64,000 nucleotides of DNA from Cupriavidus pauculus (GTDB lineage Bacteria > Pseudomonadota > Gammaproteobacteria > Burkholderiales > Burkholderiaceae). The stretch spans positions 1,612,001 to 1,676,000 of the forward strand of contig NZ_CP033969.1 of the NCBI RefSeq assembly GCF_003854935.1. The letters run 5' to 3'. The position numbers were made by a program, and so were the translations under genes. Positions 34,603-43,060 of this stretch are shown here, one piece after another. The notes below the pieces were generated by a model. The model saw only the letters and a program-made list of their open reading frames with translations, ran no database searches and was not told where the DNA came from. The stretch's first letter is position 1, and every line of letters starts with the position of its first letter.

Positions 34603-35733
34603 ATGAAGAAACTCAAAGTCATGACCGTGGTCGGCACCCGACCCGAGATCATTCGCCTGTCCCGTGTCCTGGCGCGCCTGGACGAGTACTGCGACCACGT
34701 GCTGGTCCACACCGGCCAGAACTACGATTACGAGCTGAACCAGATCTTCTTCGACGATCTCGGCATCCGCAAGCCGGACCACTTCCTGAACGCGGCCGGT
34801 GGCAACGCGGCGGAAACCATCGGCAAGATCATCATTGCGATGGACGAGGTGCTGGGCCGCGAGAAGCCCGAGGCGCTGCTGGTGCTGGGCGACACGAATA
34901 GCTGCCTGTCCGTGATTCCGGCCAAGCGCCGCAAGATCCCCATCTTCCACATGGAAGCCGGCAATCGATGCTTCGACTTGCGCGTTCCGGAAGAAACCAA
35001 CCGGCGGATCGTCGACCATACGGCCGACATCAACCTGACCTACAGCTCGATCGCGCGCGAATACCTGCTGCGCGAAGGCTTGCCGCCCGACATGGTGATC
35101 AAGACCGGCAGCCCGATGGCCGAGGTGCTGGCGCATTACCGCCCGGGCATCATGGCCTCCGACGTGCTGACGCGCTTGGGCCTGCAGGAACACCAGTATT
35201 TCGTCGTGAGCGCGCACCGCGAGGAGAACATCGACTCGGACGCCAACTTTGGCAAGCTGGTGCAGTCGCTGAACGCTGTCGCCGAGCACTACAACCTGCC
35301 GGTCATCGTGTCCACCCATCCGCGCACCCAGAAGCGCGTGGATGCCATGGGCGCGCGCTTCCACGGCAACGTCAGGCTGCTGAAGCCGCTCGGGTTCACG
35401 GATTACAACAAGCTTCAGGTGAGCGCCCGCGCCGTCCTGTCCGACAGCGGCACGATCAACGAGGAATCGTCGATCATGAATTTCCCGGCGCTGAACCTGC
35501 GCGAGGCGCACGAGCGCCCCGAAGGCATGGAAGAGGCCGCGGTGATGATGGTGGGCCTGGAAGTGGACCGCGTCATGCAGGGTCTTGCGATCCTCGAAGA
35601 CCAGCCGCGCGGCGAGCAGCGCCTGCTGCGCCAGGTTGCGGACTACAGCATGCCGAACGTCTCGGACAAGGTGCTTCGCATCATCCAGAGCTATACCGAC
35701 TACGTGAACCGTATCGTCTGGAAGAAGTATTGA
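34603..35733 (+). CDS. capG: UDP-N-acetyl-L-talosamine 2-epimerase (CapG/FnlC/WbjD)
   Basis: It makes UDP-N-acetyl-L-fucosamine by C2 epimerisation. The 376-residue protein belongs to the WecB-like epimerase family: KVMTVVGTRPEIIRLSRVL, VHTGQNYDYELNQIFFDDL, FHMEAGNRCFDLRVPEETNR, VSAHREENID and LSDSGTINEES. RCFDLRVPEE, rather than the plain WecB pattern, and the position after capEF support CapG. The ATG at 34603 is 29 bases after capF. Confidence 0.94.
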   Translation: MKKLKVMTVVGTRPEIIRLSRVLARLDEYCDHVLVHTGQNYDYELNQIFFDDLGIRKPDHFLNAAGGNAAETIGKIIIAMDEVLGREKPEALLVLGDTNSCLSVIPAKRRKIPIFHMEAGNRCFDLRVPEETNRRIVDHTADINLTYSSIAREYLLREGLPPDMVIKTGSPMAEVLAHYRPGIMASDVLTRLGLQEHQYFVVSAHREENIDSDANFGKLVQSLNAVAEHYNLPVIVSTHPRTQKRVDAMGARFHGNVRLLKPLGFTDYNKLQVSARAVLSDSGTINEESSIMNFPALNLREAHERPEGMEEAAVMMVGLEVDRVMQGLAILEDQPRGEQRLLRQVADYSMPNVSDKVLRIIQSYTDYVNRIVWKKY

Positions 35734-35736
35734 TCC

Positions 35737-36966
35737 ATGGCGCCTCGCGTTCTTCTCCTGACACAGTGGTTCGATCCGGAACCCACCTTCAAGGGACTCG
35801 TCTTCGCGCGCGAACTCGTGCGGCAGGGTTTCGAGGTGGATGTGCTGACCGGGTTCCCGAACTACCCCGGGGGCCGGCTGTACCCCGGGTATCGCATGCG
35901 ATGGCGCCAGCGGGAACTGATCGACGGTGTGCGGGTGACCCGCGTTCCGTTGTACCCCAGTCACGACAACTCCGCGATCCATCGCGTGCTGAACTATGTC
36001 AGCTTCGCGGCGGCCGCACTGTTGCACGGGTTGTCCGCCCGGCCGTGTGACGTGGTCTATGCCTATCATCCACCGCTGACGGTCGGCATCGCCGCGTCGA
36101 TCCTGCGGCTCGTCCGCCGTACACCGGTGGTCTACGATATCCAGGACATGTGGCCCGACACGCTGCGCGCCACCGGCATGATCGGCAATCCGCGGGTGCT
36201 CGATATCGTGGGCAAGGTCTGCGCGTGGGTTTACCGGCGCGTCGACCACATCGTCGTGCTGTCGCCGGGCTTCAAGCAGCTTCTGGTGGAACGCGGCGTC
36301 CCGGCGAGCAAGATCGACATCATTTGCAACTGGGCTGACGAGGCGTCGCTGGCACAGCCGTCGGGGGTCTTGCCGCAGGGTTTCCCCGGGCCGGAACGCT
36401 TCCGTATCGTCTACGCGGGCAACATGGGCCGGGCGCAGGCGCTGGACGTCGTGCTGGATGCCGCCGCGCTGCTGAAGACGCGCGGCGCGCCGGTGAGCTT
36501 TGTCCTGGTTGGCGGAGGCCTCGACGCGGAGCGGCTATCGAAACTGGCCATCGAAAGAGGGCTCGATAACGTGACATTCCTGCCGCCGGTGCCGATGCGG
36601 GAAGTCGGGACGCTGCTCAATGCGGCGGACGCCTTGCTGGTGCATTTACGTCGTGATCCGCTGTTCCGGATCACGATCCCGTCCAAGACGCAGGCCTACA
36701 TGACGCAGGGGAAGCCCCTGCTGATGGCGGTCGACGGCGATGCCGCCGACCTGGTGCAGGCGGCGGATTGTGGCGTGGTCGCGGAATCGGAAGATGCCGC
36801 GTCGCTGGCGGATGCCGCGGAGCGCCTGGCGGCAATGCCGCCCGCGGAGCGGGACGCCATGGGCAGCCGTGCCCAGGCGTATTATCGTCAACACCTTAGT
36901 CTGGAAGTCGGCACGTCCCGGTTCGGGGATATTTTCAGGAAGCTGGCACGGGATCCCTCGGCATGA
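35737..36966 (+). CDS. wbuB: WbuB-like family 4 glycosyltransferase (probable L-FucNAc transferase)
   Basis: The 409-residue GT-B protein begins RVLLLTQWFDPEPTFKGLVFARELV and contains DVLTGFPNYPGG, VVYDIQDMWPDTLRATGM, VYAGNMGRAQALDVVLDAA and IPSKTQAYMTQGKPLLMAV. These are hallmarks of the WbuB group that transfers L-FucNAc. Location immediately after capEFG supports FucNAc as donor. It is followed by the initiating transferase with a 4-base overlap. Confidence 0.88.
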   Translation: MAPRVLLLTQWFDPEPTFKGLVFARELVRQGFEVDVLTGFPNYPGGRLYPGYRMRWRQRELIDGVRVTRVPLYPSHDNSAIHRVLNYVSFAAAALLHGLSARPCDVVYAYHPPLTVGIAASILRLVRRTPVVYDIQDMWPDTLRATGMIGNPRVLDIVGKVCAWVYRRVDHIVVLSPGFKQLLVERGVPASKIDIICNWADEASLAQPSGVLPQGFPGPERFRIVYAGNMGRAQALDVVLDAAALLKTRGAPVSFVLVGGGLDAERLSKLAIERGLDNVTFLPPVPMREVGTLLNAADALLVHLRRDPLFRITIPSKTQAYMTQGKPLLMAVDGDAADLVQAADCGVVAESEDAASLADAAERLAAMPPAERDAMGSRAQAYYRQHLSLEVGTSRFGDIFRKLARDPSA

Positions 36967-37556
36967 AGCGCTTTTTCGATGTTTGCGTCGCCTTTTCGGC
37001 GCTTGTGGTGCTGGCCATCCCCTTGTGCTGCCTGGCGGTGCTGGTGCGTATCAAGCTCGGCAGCCCGGTCCTGTTCGCCCAGACGAGGCCGGGCAAGGAC
37101 GGCAAGCCGTTCCGGATGGTCAAGTTCCGCACGATGACCGACGCCCGGGGCAGCGATGGTAAATTGCTGCCCGATGCCGACCGGCTGACGCCATTTGGCC
37201 GCCTGCTGCGCTCCACCAGCCTCGACGAGCTGCCGGAGCTGTGGAACGTGCTCAAGGGCGACATGAGCCTGGTGGGCCCGCGTCCGCTGCTGATGGAGTA
37301 CTTGCCGCTGTACTCGGCGGAGCAGGCACGACGCCACGAAGTGCGGCCGGGCGTGACCGGCTGGGCCCAGGTCAACGGGCGCAACGCGCTGAGTTGGGAA
37401 GAGAAGTTTGCGCTGGACGTCTGGTACGTCGATCACTGGTCGTTCTGGCTGGACATCAGGATCCTGTGGCTGACGGTACGCAAGGTGCTGGTCCGAGAGG
37501 GCGTCAGCGCAGCGGGAGAAGCCACGATGTCCCGGTTCACCGGTTCGAAACATTAA
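36963..37556 (+). CDS. Small initiating phosphoglycosyltransferase (PglC-like)
   Basis: The 197-residue monotopic PGT has one N-terminal re-entrant helix (RFFDVCVAFSALVVLAIPL) and the conserved motifs KFRTMTDARG, TSLDELPELWNVLKGDMSLV, GPRPLLMEYLP and RPGVTGWAQVNGRN. It moves a sugar phosphate from a UDP-sugar to undecaprenyl phosphate and so starts the repeat unit. Small PglC-type enzymes often use UDP-diacetylbacillosamine, and pglD/E/F-like genes follow directly, so that sugar is the likely first residue. Confidence 0.9.
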   Translation: MKRFFDVCVAFSALVVLAIPLCCLAVLVRIKLGSPVLFAQTRPGKDGKPFRMVKFRTMTDARGSDGKLLPDADRLTPFGRLLRSTSLDELPELWNVLKGDMSLVGPRPLLMEYLPLYSAEQARRHEVRPGVTGWAQVNGRNALSWEEKFALDVWYVDHWSFWLDIRILWLTVRKVLVREGVSAAGEATMSRFTGSKH

Positions 37557-37572
37557 TGCGACCACGATAACT

Positions 37573-38232
37573 ATGAAGAGATTTGCGATTTTTGGAGCCA
37601 GCGGGTTCGGCCGTGAAGTCATGCCGGTGCTTCGTGAACAGCTGGAGCGCACCGAGTCGGAACCGTGGGACCTCGTGTTCGTCGATGACAACCCCGGCGC
37701 CGAAAGCCTGAATGGCCATCGTGTGCTGACCTACGCGCAGTGGCTGGCCGAGCCGGCGAGCTATCGTGGCATCAGCCTGGCCATCGCGAACAGTGCGGTC
37801 CGCGAGAAGCTGGCGGCGCGATGCGTGCAGGACGGCGTGGCGTTCGTCGAGCCGCGCGCCGCCAACGTGGTGACGATGGACGACGTGACCGTGGGCGAGG
37901 GCGCCATCCTGTGCGCGTTCGTGATGCTGACCAGCAACGTGCGCATCGGTCGCCAGTTCCACGCAAATATCTATAGCTATGTGGCCCACGACTGCGTGGT
38001 CGGGGACTATGTCACGCTTGCACCGGGCGTGAAATGCAATGGAAATGTCGTGATCGAGGATCACGCGTACATTGGCACCGGCGCCATCCTCAAGCAGGGC
38101 AAGCCGGGAGAGCCCCTTGTCATCGGTCGTGGCGCGGTGGTCGGCATGGGCGCGGTGGTGACGAAGAACGTACCTCCTGGTGTGACGGTGGTGGGCAATC
38201 CTGCCAAACCGCTCGAACGCCGTACGAATTAA
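37573..38232 (+). CDS. pglD: PglD-like UDP-4-amino-sugar N-acetyltransferase
   Basis: The 219-residue protein has an N-terminal binding fold (KRFAIFGASGFGREVMPVL, then LVFVDDNPG) and a C-terminal left-handed beta-helix (NVRIGRQFHANIYSYVAHDCVVGDY, AVVGMGAVVTKNV). It matches acetyl-CoA-dependent PglD, which acetylates UDP-4-amino-4,6-dideoxy-GlcNAc to UDP-diacetylbacillosamine. Adjacent pglE- and pglF-like genes support this. A 3-hydroxybutyryl group, known from Ralstonia exopolysaccharide, is an alternative acyl donor. Confidence 0.86.
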   Translation: MKRFAIFGASGFGREVMPVLREQLERTESEPWDLVFVDDNPGAESLNGHRVLTYAQWLAEPASYRGISLAIANSAVREKLAARCVQDGVAFVEPRAANVVTMDDVTVGEGAILCAFVMLTSNVRIGRQFHANIYSYVAHDCVVGDYVTLAPGVKCNGNVVIEDHAYIGTGAILKQGKPGEPLVIGRGAVVGMGAVVTKNVPPGVTVVGNPAKPLERRTN

Positions 38233-38251
38233 GCTGCCGGTCGGAGACGCC

Positions 38252-39427
38252 ATGCTGAATACCCCGTTTTCCCAATGGCCCAGCTTTACCGCGGAAGAGG
38301 CCGAAGCCGTCCAGCGCGTACTGCTGTCCAACAAGGTCAATTACTGGACCGGCACCGAGTGCCGCGAGTTCGAGAAGGAATTCGCTGAGTGGACCGGCAC
38401 GCGCCGCGCACTGTCGCTGGCGAACGGCACGCTGGCTCTCGATGTCGCGCTCAAGGCGCTCGATATCGGGCCCGGTGATGAAGTCGTCGTCACCCCGCGC
38501 ACGTTCATCGCCAGCATTTCCTGCGTGGTGAACGCCGGCGCGACGCCCGTGTTCGCCGACGTCGCGCCCGATAGCGGCAACCTGTCGGCAGAGACGATCG
38601 CCGGGGTGCTCACGCCGCGCACGCGCGCGGTCATCTGCGTCCATCTGGGCGGCTGGCCCTGCGACATGGACCCGATCATGGCGCTTGCGGCCAAGCACGG
38701 GTTCAAGGTGATCGAAGACTGCGCGCAGGCCCATGGCGCCCGCTATCGCGGCCGAGCGGTCGGATCGATCGGCCACATCGGCGCGTGGAGCTTCTGCCAG
38801 GACAAGATCATGACCACGGGCGGCGAAGGTGGCATGGTGACCACCGACGACGAGGCCCTGTGGCGGACGATGTGGTCCTTCAAGGACCACGGCAAGAGCT
38901 ACGAGGCGGTGTACGAGCGCCAGCATCCGCCCGGCTTCCGGTGGCTGCACGAGAGCTTCGGCACGAACTGGCGCATGCTGGAGATGCAGGCGGTCATCGG
39001 CCGGATCCAGTTGCGGCGCATGCGCGACTGGACGGCTCGCCGTACCGCCAATGCCGAAGCCATCTGGGCTGCCTGCCGCCCGTTCGCGTCGATTCGCGTG
39101 CCCGAGGTGCCGCAGGGCGTGGAGCACGCGCACTACAAGTGCTACGTCTACGTGAAGCCCGAGCACCTTGCGGCCGGCTGGACGCGCGACGGTATCGCCG
39201 AAGCCATCAACGCCGCCGGCGTGCCGTGCTACCAGGGCTCCTGCTCGGAGGTGTACCTGGAGAAGGCCTTCGACAACACGGGCTGGCGTCCGGCCGAGCG
39301 GCTGCCGGTGGCTCGGGAACTGGGCGAGACGAGCCTGATGTTCCTGGTGCATCCGACGCTGACCAGCGCCGAAATCGAGAAGACCTGCGCGGTGATCGCC
39401 AACGTACTGGAACAGGCCACCCGGTGA
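38252..39427 (+). CDS. pglE: PglE-like UDP-4-keto-6-deoxy-GlcNAc aminotransferase
   Basis: A PLP-dependent DegT/DnrJ/EryC1 aminotransferase of 391 residues. Seen are LANGTLALDVALKALDIGPGD, FKVIEDCAQAHGARY, and the PLP lysine Lys185 in WSFCQDKIMTTGGEGGM. The QDK arrangement and GTNWRMLEMQAVIG are as in the PglE/WbpE group. It should aminate C4 of the keto sugar made by the next gene product. It overlaps that gene by 4 bases. Confidence 0.88.
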   Translation: MLNTPFSQWPSFTAEEAEAVQRVLLSNKVNYWTGTECREFEKEFAEWTGTRRALSLANGTLALDVALKALDIGPGDEVVVTPRTFIASISCVVNAGATPVFADVAPDSGNLSAETIAGVLTPRTRAVICVHLGGWPCDMDPIMALAAKHGFKVIEDCAQAHGARYRGRAVGSIGHIGAWSFCQDKIMTTGGEGGMVTTDDEALWRTMWSFKDHGKSYEAVYERQHPPGFRWLHESFGTNWRMLEMQAVIGRIQLRRMRDWTARRTANAEAIWAACRPFASIRVPEVPQGVEHAHYKCYVYVKPEHLAAGWTRDGIAEAINAAGVPCYQGSCSEVYLEKAFDNTGWRPAERLPVARELGETSLMFLVHPTLTSAEIEKTCAVIANVLEQATR

Positions 39428-41370
39428 ACAAACTGATCGCTCTCTTGTTGGGATTGCCGCGTCCTGCAAAGCGATGCGTGGTGGTGGCCGTCGACCTGGT
39501 CCTGTCTGTCGCATCGGTCTGGCTGGCGTTCTATCTGCGGATAGATCAGACCGGCCTGCCCGTGCTGCAGCAGAAGTATGTCTATCTGCTTGCACCGATC
39601 CTGGCGTTCCCGTTGTTTGTCCGCTTTGGCCTCTACCGGGCCATTTTCCGCTACACGGGCATGGCGGCCCTGGCAACGACGGCCAAGGCGGTGGGCATCT
39701 ACGGCGTGTTGTTCTTCGCGGCGCTGCTGCTCGGCAAATGGGACGGCGTGCCGCGAAGCGTGGGCCTGATCCAGCCCATCCTCTTCCTGCTGCTGGTCGG
39801 TGCCAGCCGCGCGCTGGCGCGTATCTGGCTGGCCGGCAATATCGCGCGCAGCCGCCAGTGGGAAGGGCGGCTCCTGATCTACGGTGCCGGCGATGCGGGC
39901 GTGCAGACCGCGTCAGCCCTTGCGCTGGGGTGCCAGTTTGCACTGCTCGGGTTTGTCGACGACGATCCCGCGAAGATCGGCCGCACCATCAATGGCCTCG
40001 ACATCATCGGTCCGGGCGAGGTGCAGGACGCGGTGGAGAGCATGGGTGTGACCGACATCTTGCTTGCCGTTCCCTCGCTGGGCCGTACCCGGCGTAACGA
40101 GATCATCGCCAGGCTGCGCGAACTGCCGGTGCACGTGCGCACGCTGCCCGGCATGGCGGATCTGGCGGCTGGCCGGGTCACCATCCGCGACTTCCAGGAA
40201 CTCGACGTCGAGGATCTGCTAGGCCGCGCCCCGGTGCCACCGGACCAGGCGCTGCTGGCCAGGAACCTGGCTGACAAGTGCGTGCTGGTCACCGGCGCAG
40301 GCGGCAGCATCGGCAGCGAACTGTGCCGGCAGATCGTGCTGGAAAAGCCGCGCCGGATCTTGCTGGTCGAACATAACGAGTTCGGCCTGTACACGATCCA
40401 TAGCGAACTCGAGGCGCTGTGCAGGGAAAACAATCTCGCCGTCGACATCATTCCGCTGCTGGCGAGCGTGTCGAAGCTGGGCCGCCTGCGCGAGATCTGC
40501 CAGAAATACCGCCCGGCGACGGTCTATCACGCTGCCGCGTACAAGCATGTGCCGCTGGTGGAGTGCAATCCGTCCGAAGGCGTGCTGAACAACATCTTCG
40601 GCACGCTCAACATGGCGCGCGCCGCGCTGGAGAGCGAAGTCGAATACTTCGTCCTGATCTCGACCGACAAGGCCGTTCGCCCGACCAACGTCATGGGCGC
40701 GACCAAGCGCATGGCGGAGCTGGTGCTCCAGGCGATGGCCGGTACGCAGACGCTGGATTTCGAGCCGCTCGATAACCGTCCCTGCGTGGTGTCGCGCACG
40801 CGGACCGTCTTCGCCATGGTCCGTTTCGGCAACGTGCTGGGCAGCAGCGGCAGCGTCGTGCCGCTGTTCCGCCGCCAGTTGCAGGATGGCGGACCGCTGA
40901 CCGTCACGCATGAGGAAGTGACGCGCTACTTCATGACGATTCCCGAGGCGGCTCAACTGGTGCTGCAGGCAGGCGCCATGGCCCACGGCGGCGAAGTGTT
41001 CGTGCTCGACATGGGCCAGCCGGTTCGGATCATGGATCTGGCCCGGCGCATGGTCCAGTTGTCCGGCCTGACGGTGCGCGACGAGTCGAATCCGGCCGGC
41101 GATATCGAGATCAAGGTCACCGGCCTGCGGCCCGGCGAAAAGCTCTATGAAGAGCTGTTGATTGGCGACAATCCCGAGCCGACTGCGCACGAGCGCATCA
41201 TGAAGGCGCGCGAGGAATACGTGGAGTGGGAGTCGTTCGTCAGGGTGTTGGCGTCGATGCGCCTTGCCGCCGAACAGAGCAACGATGCAGTGCTGAGAGG
41301 TATTTTTGGCGAGTATGTTCAGGGCTACGGCCAGCGGGAGCTGGCTTGCGGCGATACCACGCTGGCCTGA
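39424..41370 (+). CDS. pglF: Membrane-bound UDP-GlcNAc 4,6-dehydratase (PglF/WbpM type)
   Basis: The 648-residue protein has four N-terminal membrane helices (within about 15-125), a first Rossmann domain (LLIYGAGDAGV near 150) and a catalytic SDR domain (VTGAGGSIGSELCRQI near 288). STDKAVRPTNVMGATKRMAE has Met where smaller dehydratases have Tyr, as in WbpM. RPGEKLYEELL is near the end. It forms UDP-4-keto-6-deoxy-GlcNAc for PglE. The GTG start overlaps the pglE stop (GTGA). Confidence 0.93.
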   Translation: MNKLIALLLGLPRPAKRCVVVAVDLVLSVASVWLAFYLRIDQTGLPVLQQKYVYLLAPILAFPLFVRFGLYRAIFRYTGMAALATTAKAVGIYGVLFFAALLLGKWDGVPRSVGLIQPILFLLLVGASRALARIWLAGNIARSRQWEGRLLIYGAGDAGVQTASALALGCQFALLGFVDDDPAKIGRTINGLDIIGPGEVQDAVESMGVTDILLAVPSLGRTRRNEIIARLRELPVHVRTLPGMADLAAGRVTIRDFQELDVEDLLGRAPVPPDQALLARNLADKCVLVTGAGGSIGSELCRQIVLEKPRRILLVEHNEFGLYTIHSELEALCRENNLAVDIIPLLASVSKLGRLREICQKYRPATVYHAAAYKHVPLVECNPSEGVLNNIFGTLNMARAALESEVEYFVLISTDKAVRPTNVMGATKRMAELVLQAMAGTQTLDFEPLDNRPCVVSRTRTVFAMVRFGNVLGSSGSVVPLFRRQLQDGGPLTVTHEEVTRYFMTIPEAAQLVLQAGAMAHGGEVFVLDMGQPVRIMDLARRMVQLSGLTVRDESNPAGDIEIKVTGLRPGEKLYEELLIGDNPEPTAHERIMKAREEYVEWESFVRVLASMRLAAEQSNDAVLRGIFGEYVQGYGQRELACGDTTLA

Positions 41371-41425
41371 ACGGAAGTAACTGTTTTGCGCCCGGGGTGC
41401 CGGGTTTCAGGGAGTGATAAAAAAA

Positions 41426-42100
41426 ATGAATCACGGGTCGTTTCTTATCCGCGACAATTTCTTCTCGCCCGAGGAATTGGAGCCCATCAGGCAGCTTTGC
41501 CTGCAGCTCGACAAGCAGAAAAGCAATGTGCATGAAGCCGGCCGCTACAAGGACTTGCAGTGGCACAAGGTGGATCTGGTAGCCGAGGAGCATCCGTTTC
41601 TTGGCAAGATCTACGATTTCCTTGGCGCCAAGCGGGACGGCTTGTGCGTGTTCTATTACCTGTCGCCGGGTGCAATGCTGCATCCGCACCGCGACCTCAC
41701 GGGTGCGTCGTCGAACGCGCGGATCCGCTTTCACGTGCCCGTGATCACCAACGACAACGTGTTCTTCGAGGTCTCGCGCAAGCGTGTCAGGATGCTGCCG
41801 GGCCAACTGTGGTCGCTCGACACGTCGTACCTGCACAGCGTGGAAAATCGCAGCGACCAAACGCGCGTCCATATCGTGATCGAGTGCGATATCGACGAGA
41901 ACGTGATGCGGCATCTGCCGCCGAAGACCGTCGCCTCGCGCATCCACGACCTGCATTTCTTCTCGATCCTGGGCTGGGCGTTCGCCAAGGCCATGGTGAT
42001 CAATTCGTGGAAGAACCCGAGCTACTTCGTCAACCAGCTTCGCATGATCGCCAAGTTCGTGGGCTGGCGGTTTTTGGGTCAGAGCCGCAAGGACATCTGA
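41426..42100 (+). CDS. Aspartyl/asparaginyl beta-hydroxylase-family 2-oxoglutarate dioxygenase
   Basis: The protein of about 224 residues has the Fe(II)/2-oxoglutarate facial triad: HPHRDLTG (HxD, near residue 90), a second His in SYLHSVENRS, and a 2-oxoglutarate-binding Arg in TRVHIVIE. This PF05118-type fold includes peptide hydroxylases and the lipid A acyl hydroxylase LpxO. The target here is unknown; an acyl chain on a sugar, or lipid A, fits the context. A GTG at 41414 would add four residues. It is the last gene before a strong terminator. Confidence 0.82.
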   Translation: MNHGSFLIRDNFFSPEELEPIRQLCLQLDKQKSNVHEAGRYKDLQWHKVDLVAEEHPFLGKIYDFLGAKRDGLCVFYYLSPGAMLHPHRDLTGASSNARIRFHVPVITNDNVFFEVSRKRVRMLPGQLWSLDTSYLHSVENRSDQTRVHIVIECDIDENVMRHLPPKTVASRIHDLHFFSILGWAFAKAMVINSWKNPSYFVNQLRMIAKFVGWRFLGQSRKDI

Positions 42101-42104
42101 AACA

Positions 42105-42143
42105 ACAATGCCGCGGCATCGGAATCCGATGCCGCGGCATTGT
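42105..42143. terminator. Strong bidirectional hairpin between convergent glycan operons
   Basis: A 19-bp perfect stem folds around a single central base and contains two copies of the 12-bp palindrome ATGCCGCGGCAT (42108-42119 and 42129-42140). The plus-strand transcript continues TCTTTT. It begins 4 bases after the dioxygenase stop and ends 28 bases before the wzz stop on the other strand, so it can end transcription from both sides. Confidence 0.85.
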
Positions 42144-42171
42144 CTTTTCAGGTGGGGCTTGCGCCCGGCGA

Positions 42172-43014
42172 TCAGGACCGGAGGCGCGAGAGGACGGTCA
42201 GCGCGATCCCGAAGATGATCCCGACCAGCGCGCCGAGGCCGATATAGACCGTCCGGCCCGGCGATGTGGGTGCGGTCGGCACGTACGGTGCGTCGACCAG
42301 CCGGCTCGGGTAGGTGCGGACCGGCTCCAGGCTGTACTCGAGCTGCGTCTTGCGCCGTTGCAGGTCCAGCACCTGGCGCGACACGGTCGCCGCGATGTTG
42401 GTCGCGAACAGGTCACGCATCGCGGTGCCTTCCCGTGCCTGCGACGTCTTCATCGCATCGAACACCTTCGCATATTCCTCTTCCGCTGCGGCCAGCCGGG
42501 CGTTGGTGTCCGCCAGGTCCTTCTTCATCCTGTCGACGGCATCGTTGAACATGTTCGTGTGTTCGCGCGTCAGCAGCGCGTACGAAGCACTCAGGACCTT
42601 CTTTGCCTGCTCGGGCGAGTTGGCATTGACCTGGACTGCCACCAGATCCGCACCGCGGCCGGGCGTGGCACGCAGCGATTCGAACACCAGCGTGGACTCC
42701 GCATGGCCCTCATAGGGCTTGGGCAGGCCCACGGCGTCCAGAACGCCGAAGCGGTAGTTCGGCTGGTTGACCAGCTCCACGGTCGTCAGCTGGGAATCCA
42801 GCGGCTTGATGGCGACGCCGGCATCGACGAAAGCGGTTACTTGCCCCAGCTTGACCAGCATCTTGGCCGTCCAGCGAGGCTCATGAAGCTGGAAGAGCGC
42901 GAAGCCAACAATCGCGCCAATAATCGCGGTGACGACGACGATTCTGATCGAGCGCGCGTAGGCCAGGCGCAAGTCTGCAAATATAGTGTTTTGTGTGCGG
43001 GGGCGATCTTGCAT
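42172..43014 (-). CDS. wzz: Wzz-type polysaccharide co-polymerase (chain length determinant)
   Basis: The 280-residue protein has two membrane helices (about 24-42 and 255-275) enclosing a periplasmic coiled-coil region (about 150-215, NARLAAAEEEYAKVFDAMK). The proline-rich stretch before the second helix, VPTAPTSPGR, is typical of Wzz. It sets the length of Wzy-made chains. The ATG at 43014 (MQDRPRTQNTIF) is the natural start; upstream in-frame codons overlap the control region. It is the last gene of the minus-strand operon. Confidence 0.88.
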   Translation of the reverse strand: MQDRPRTQNTIFADLRLAYARSIRIVVVTAIIGAIVGFALFQLHEPRWTAKMLVKLGQVTAFVDAGVAIKPLDSQLTTVELVNQPNYRFGVLDAVGLPKPYEGHAESTLVFESLRATPGRGADLVAVQVNANSPEQAKKVLSASYALLTREHTNMFNDAVDRMKKDLADTNARLAAAEEEYAKVFDAMKTSQAREGTAMRDLFATNIAATVSRQVLDLQRRKTQLEYSLEPVRTYPSRLVDAPYVPTAPTSPGRTVYIGLGALVGIIFGIALTVLSRLRS

Positions 43015-43060
43015 GGGGTGAGACGCTCGTTCCGGGAGGCGGTATTGTAGCGCTTTTGCT

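Noticed and set aside
34327-36249. 640-codon open frame on the minus strand
   Set aside because: It is antisense to capF, capG and the WbuB-like gene, all of which are clearly real on the plus strand.
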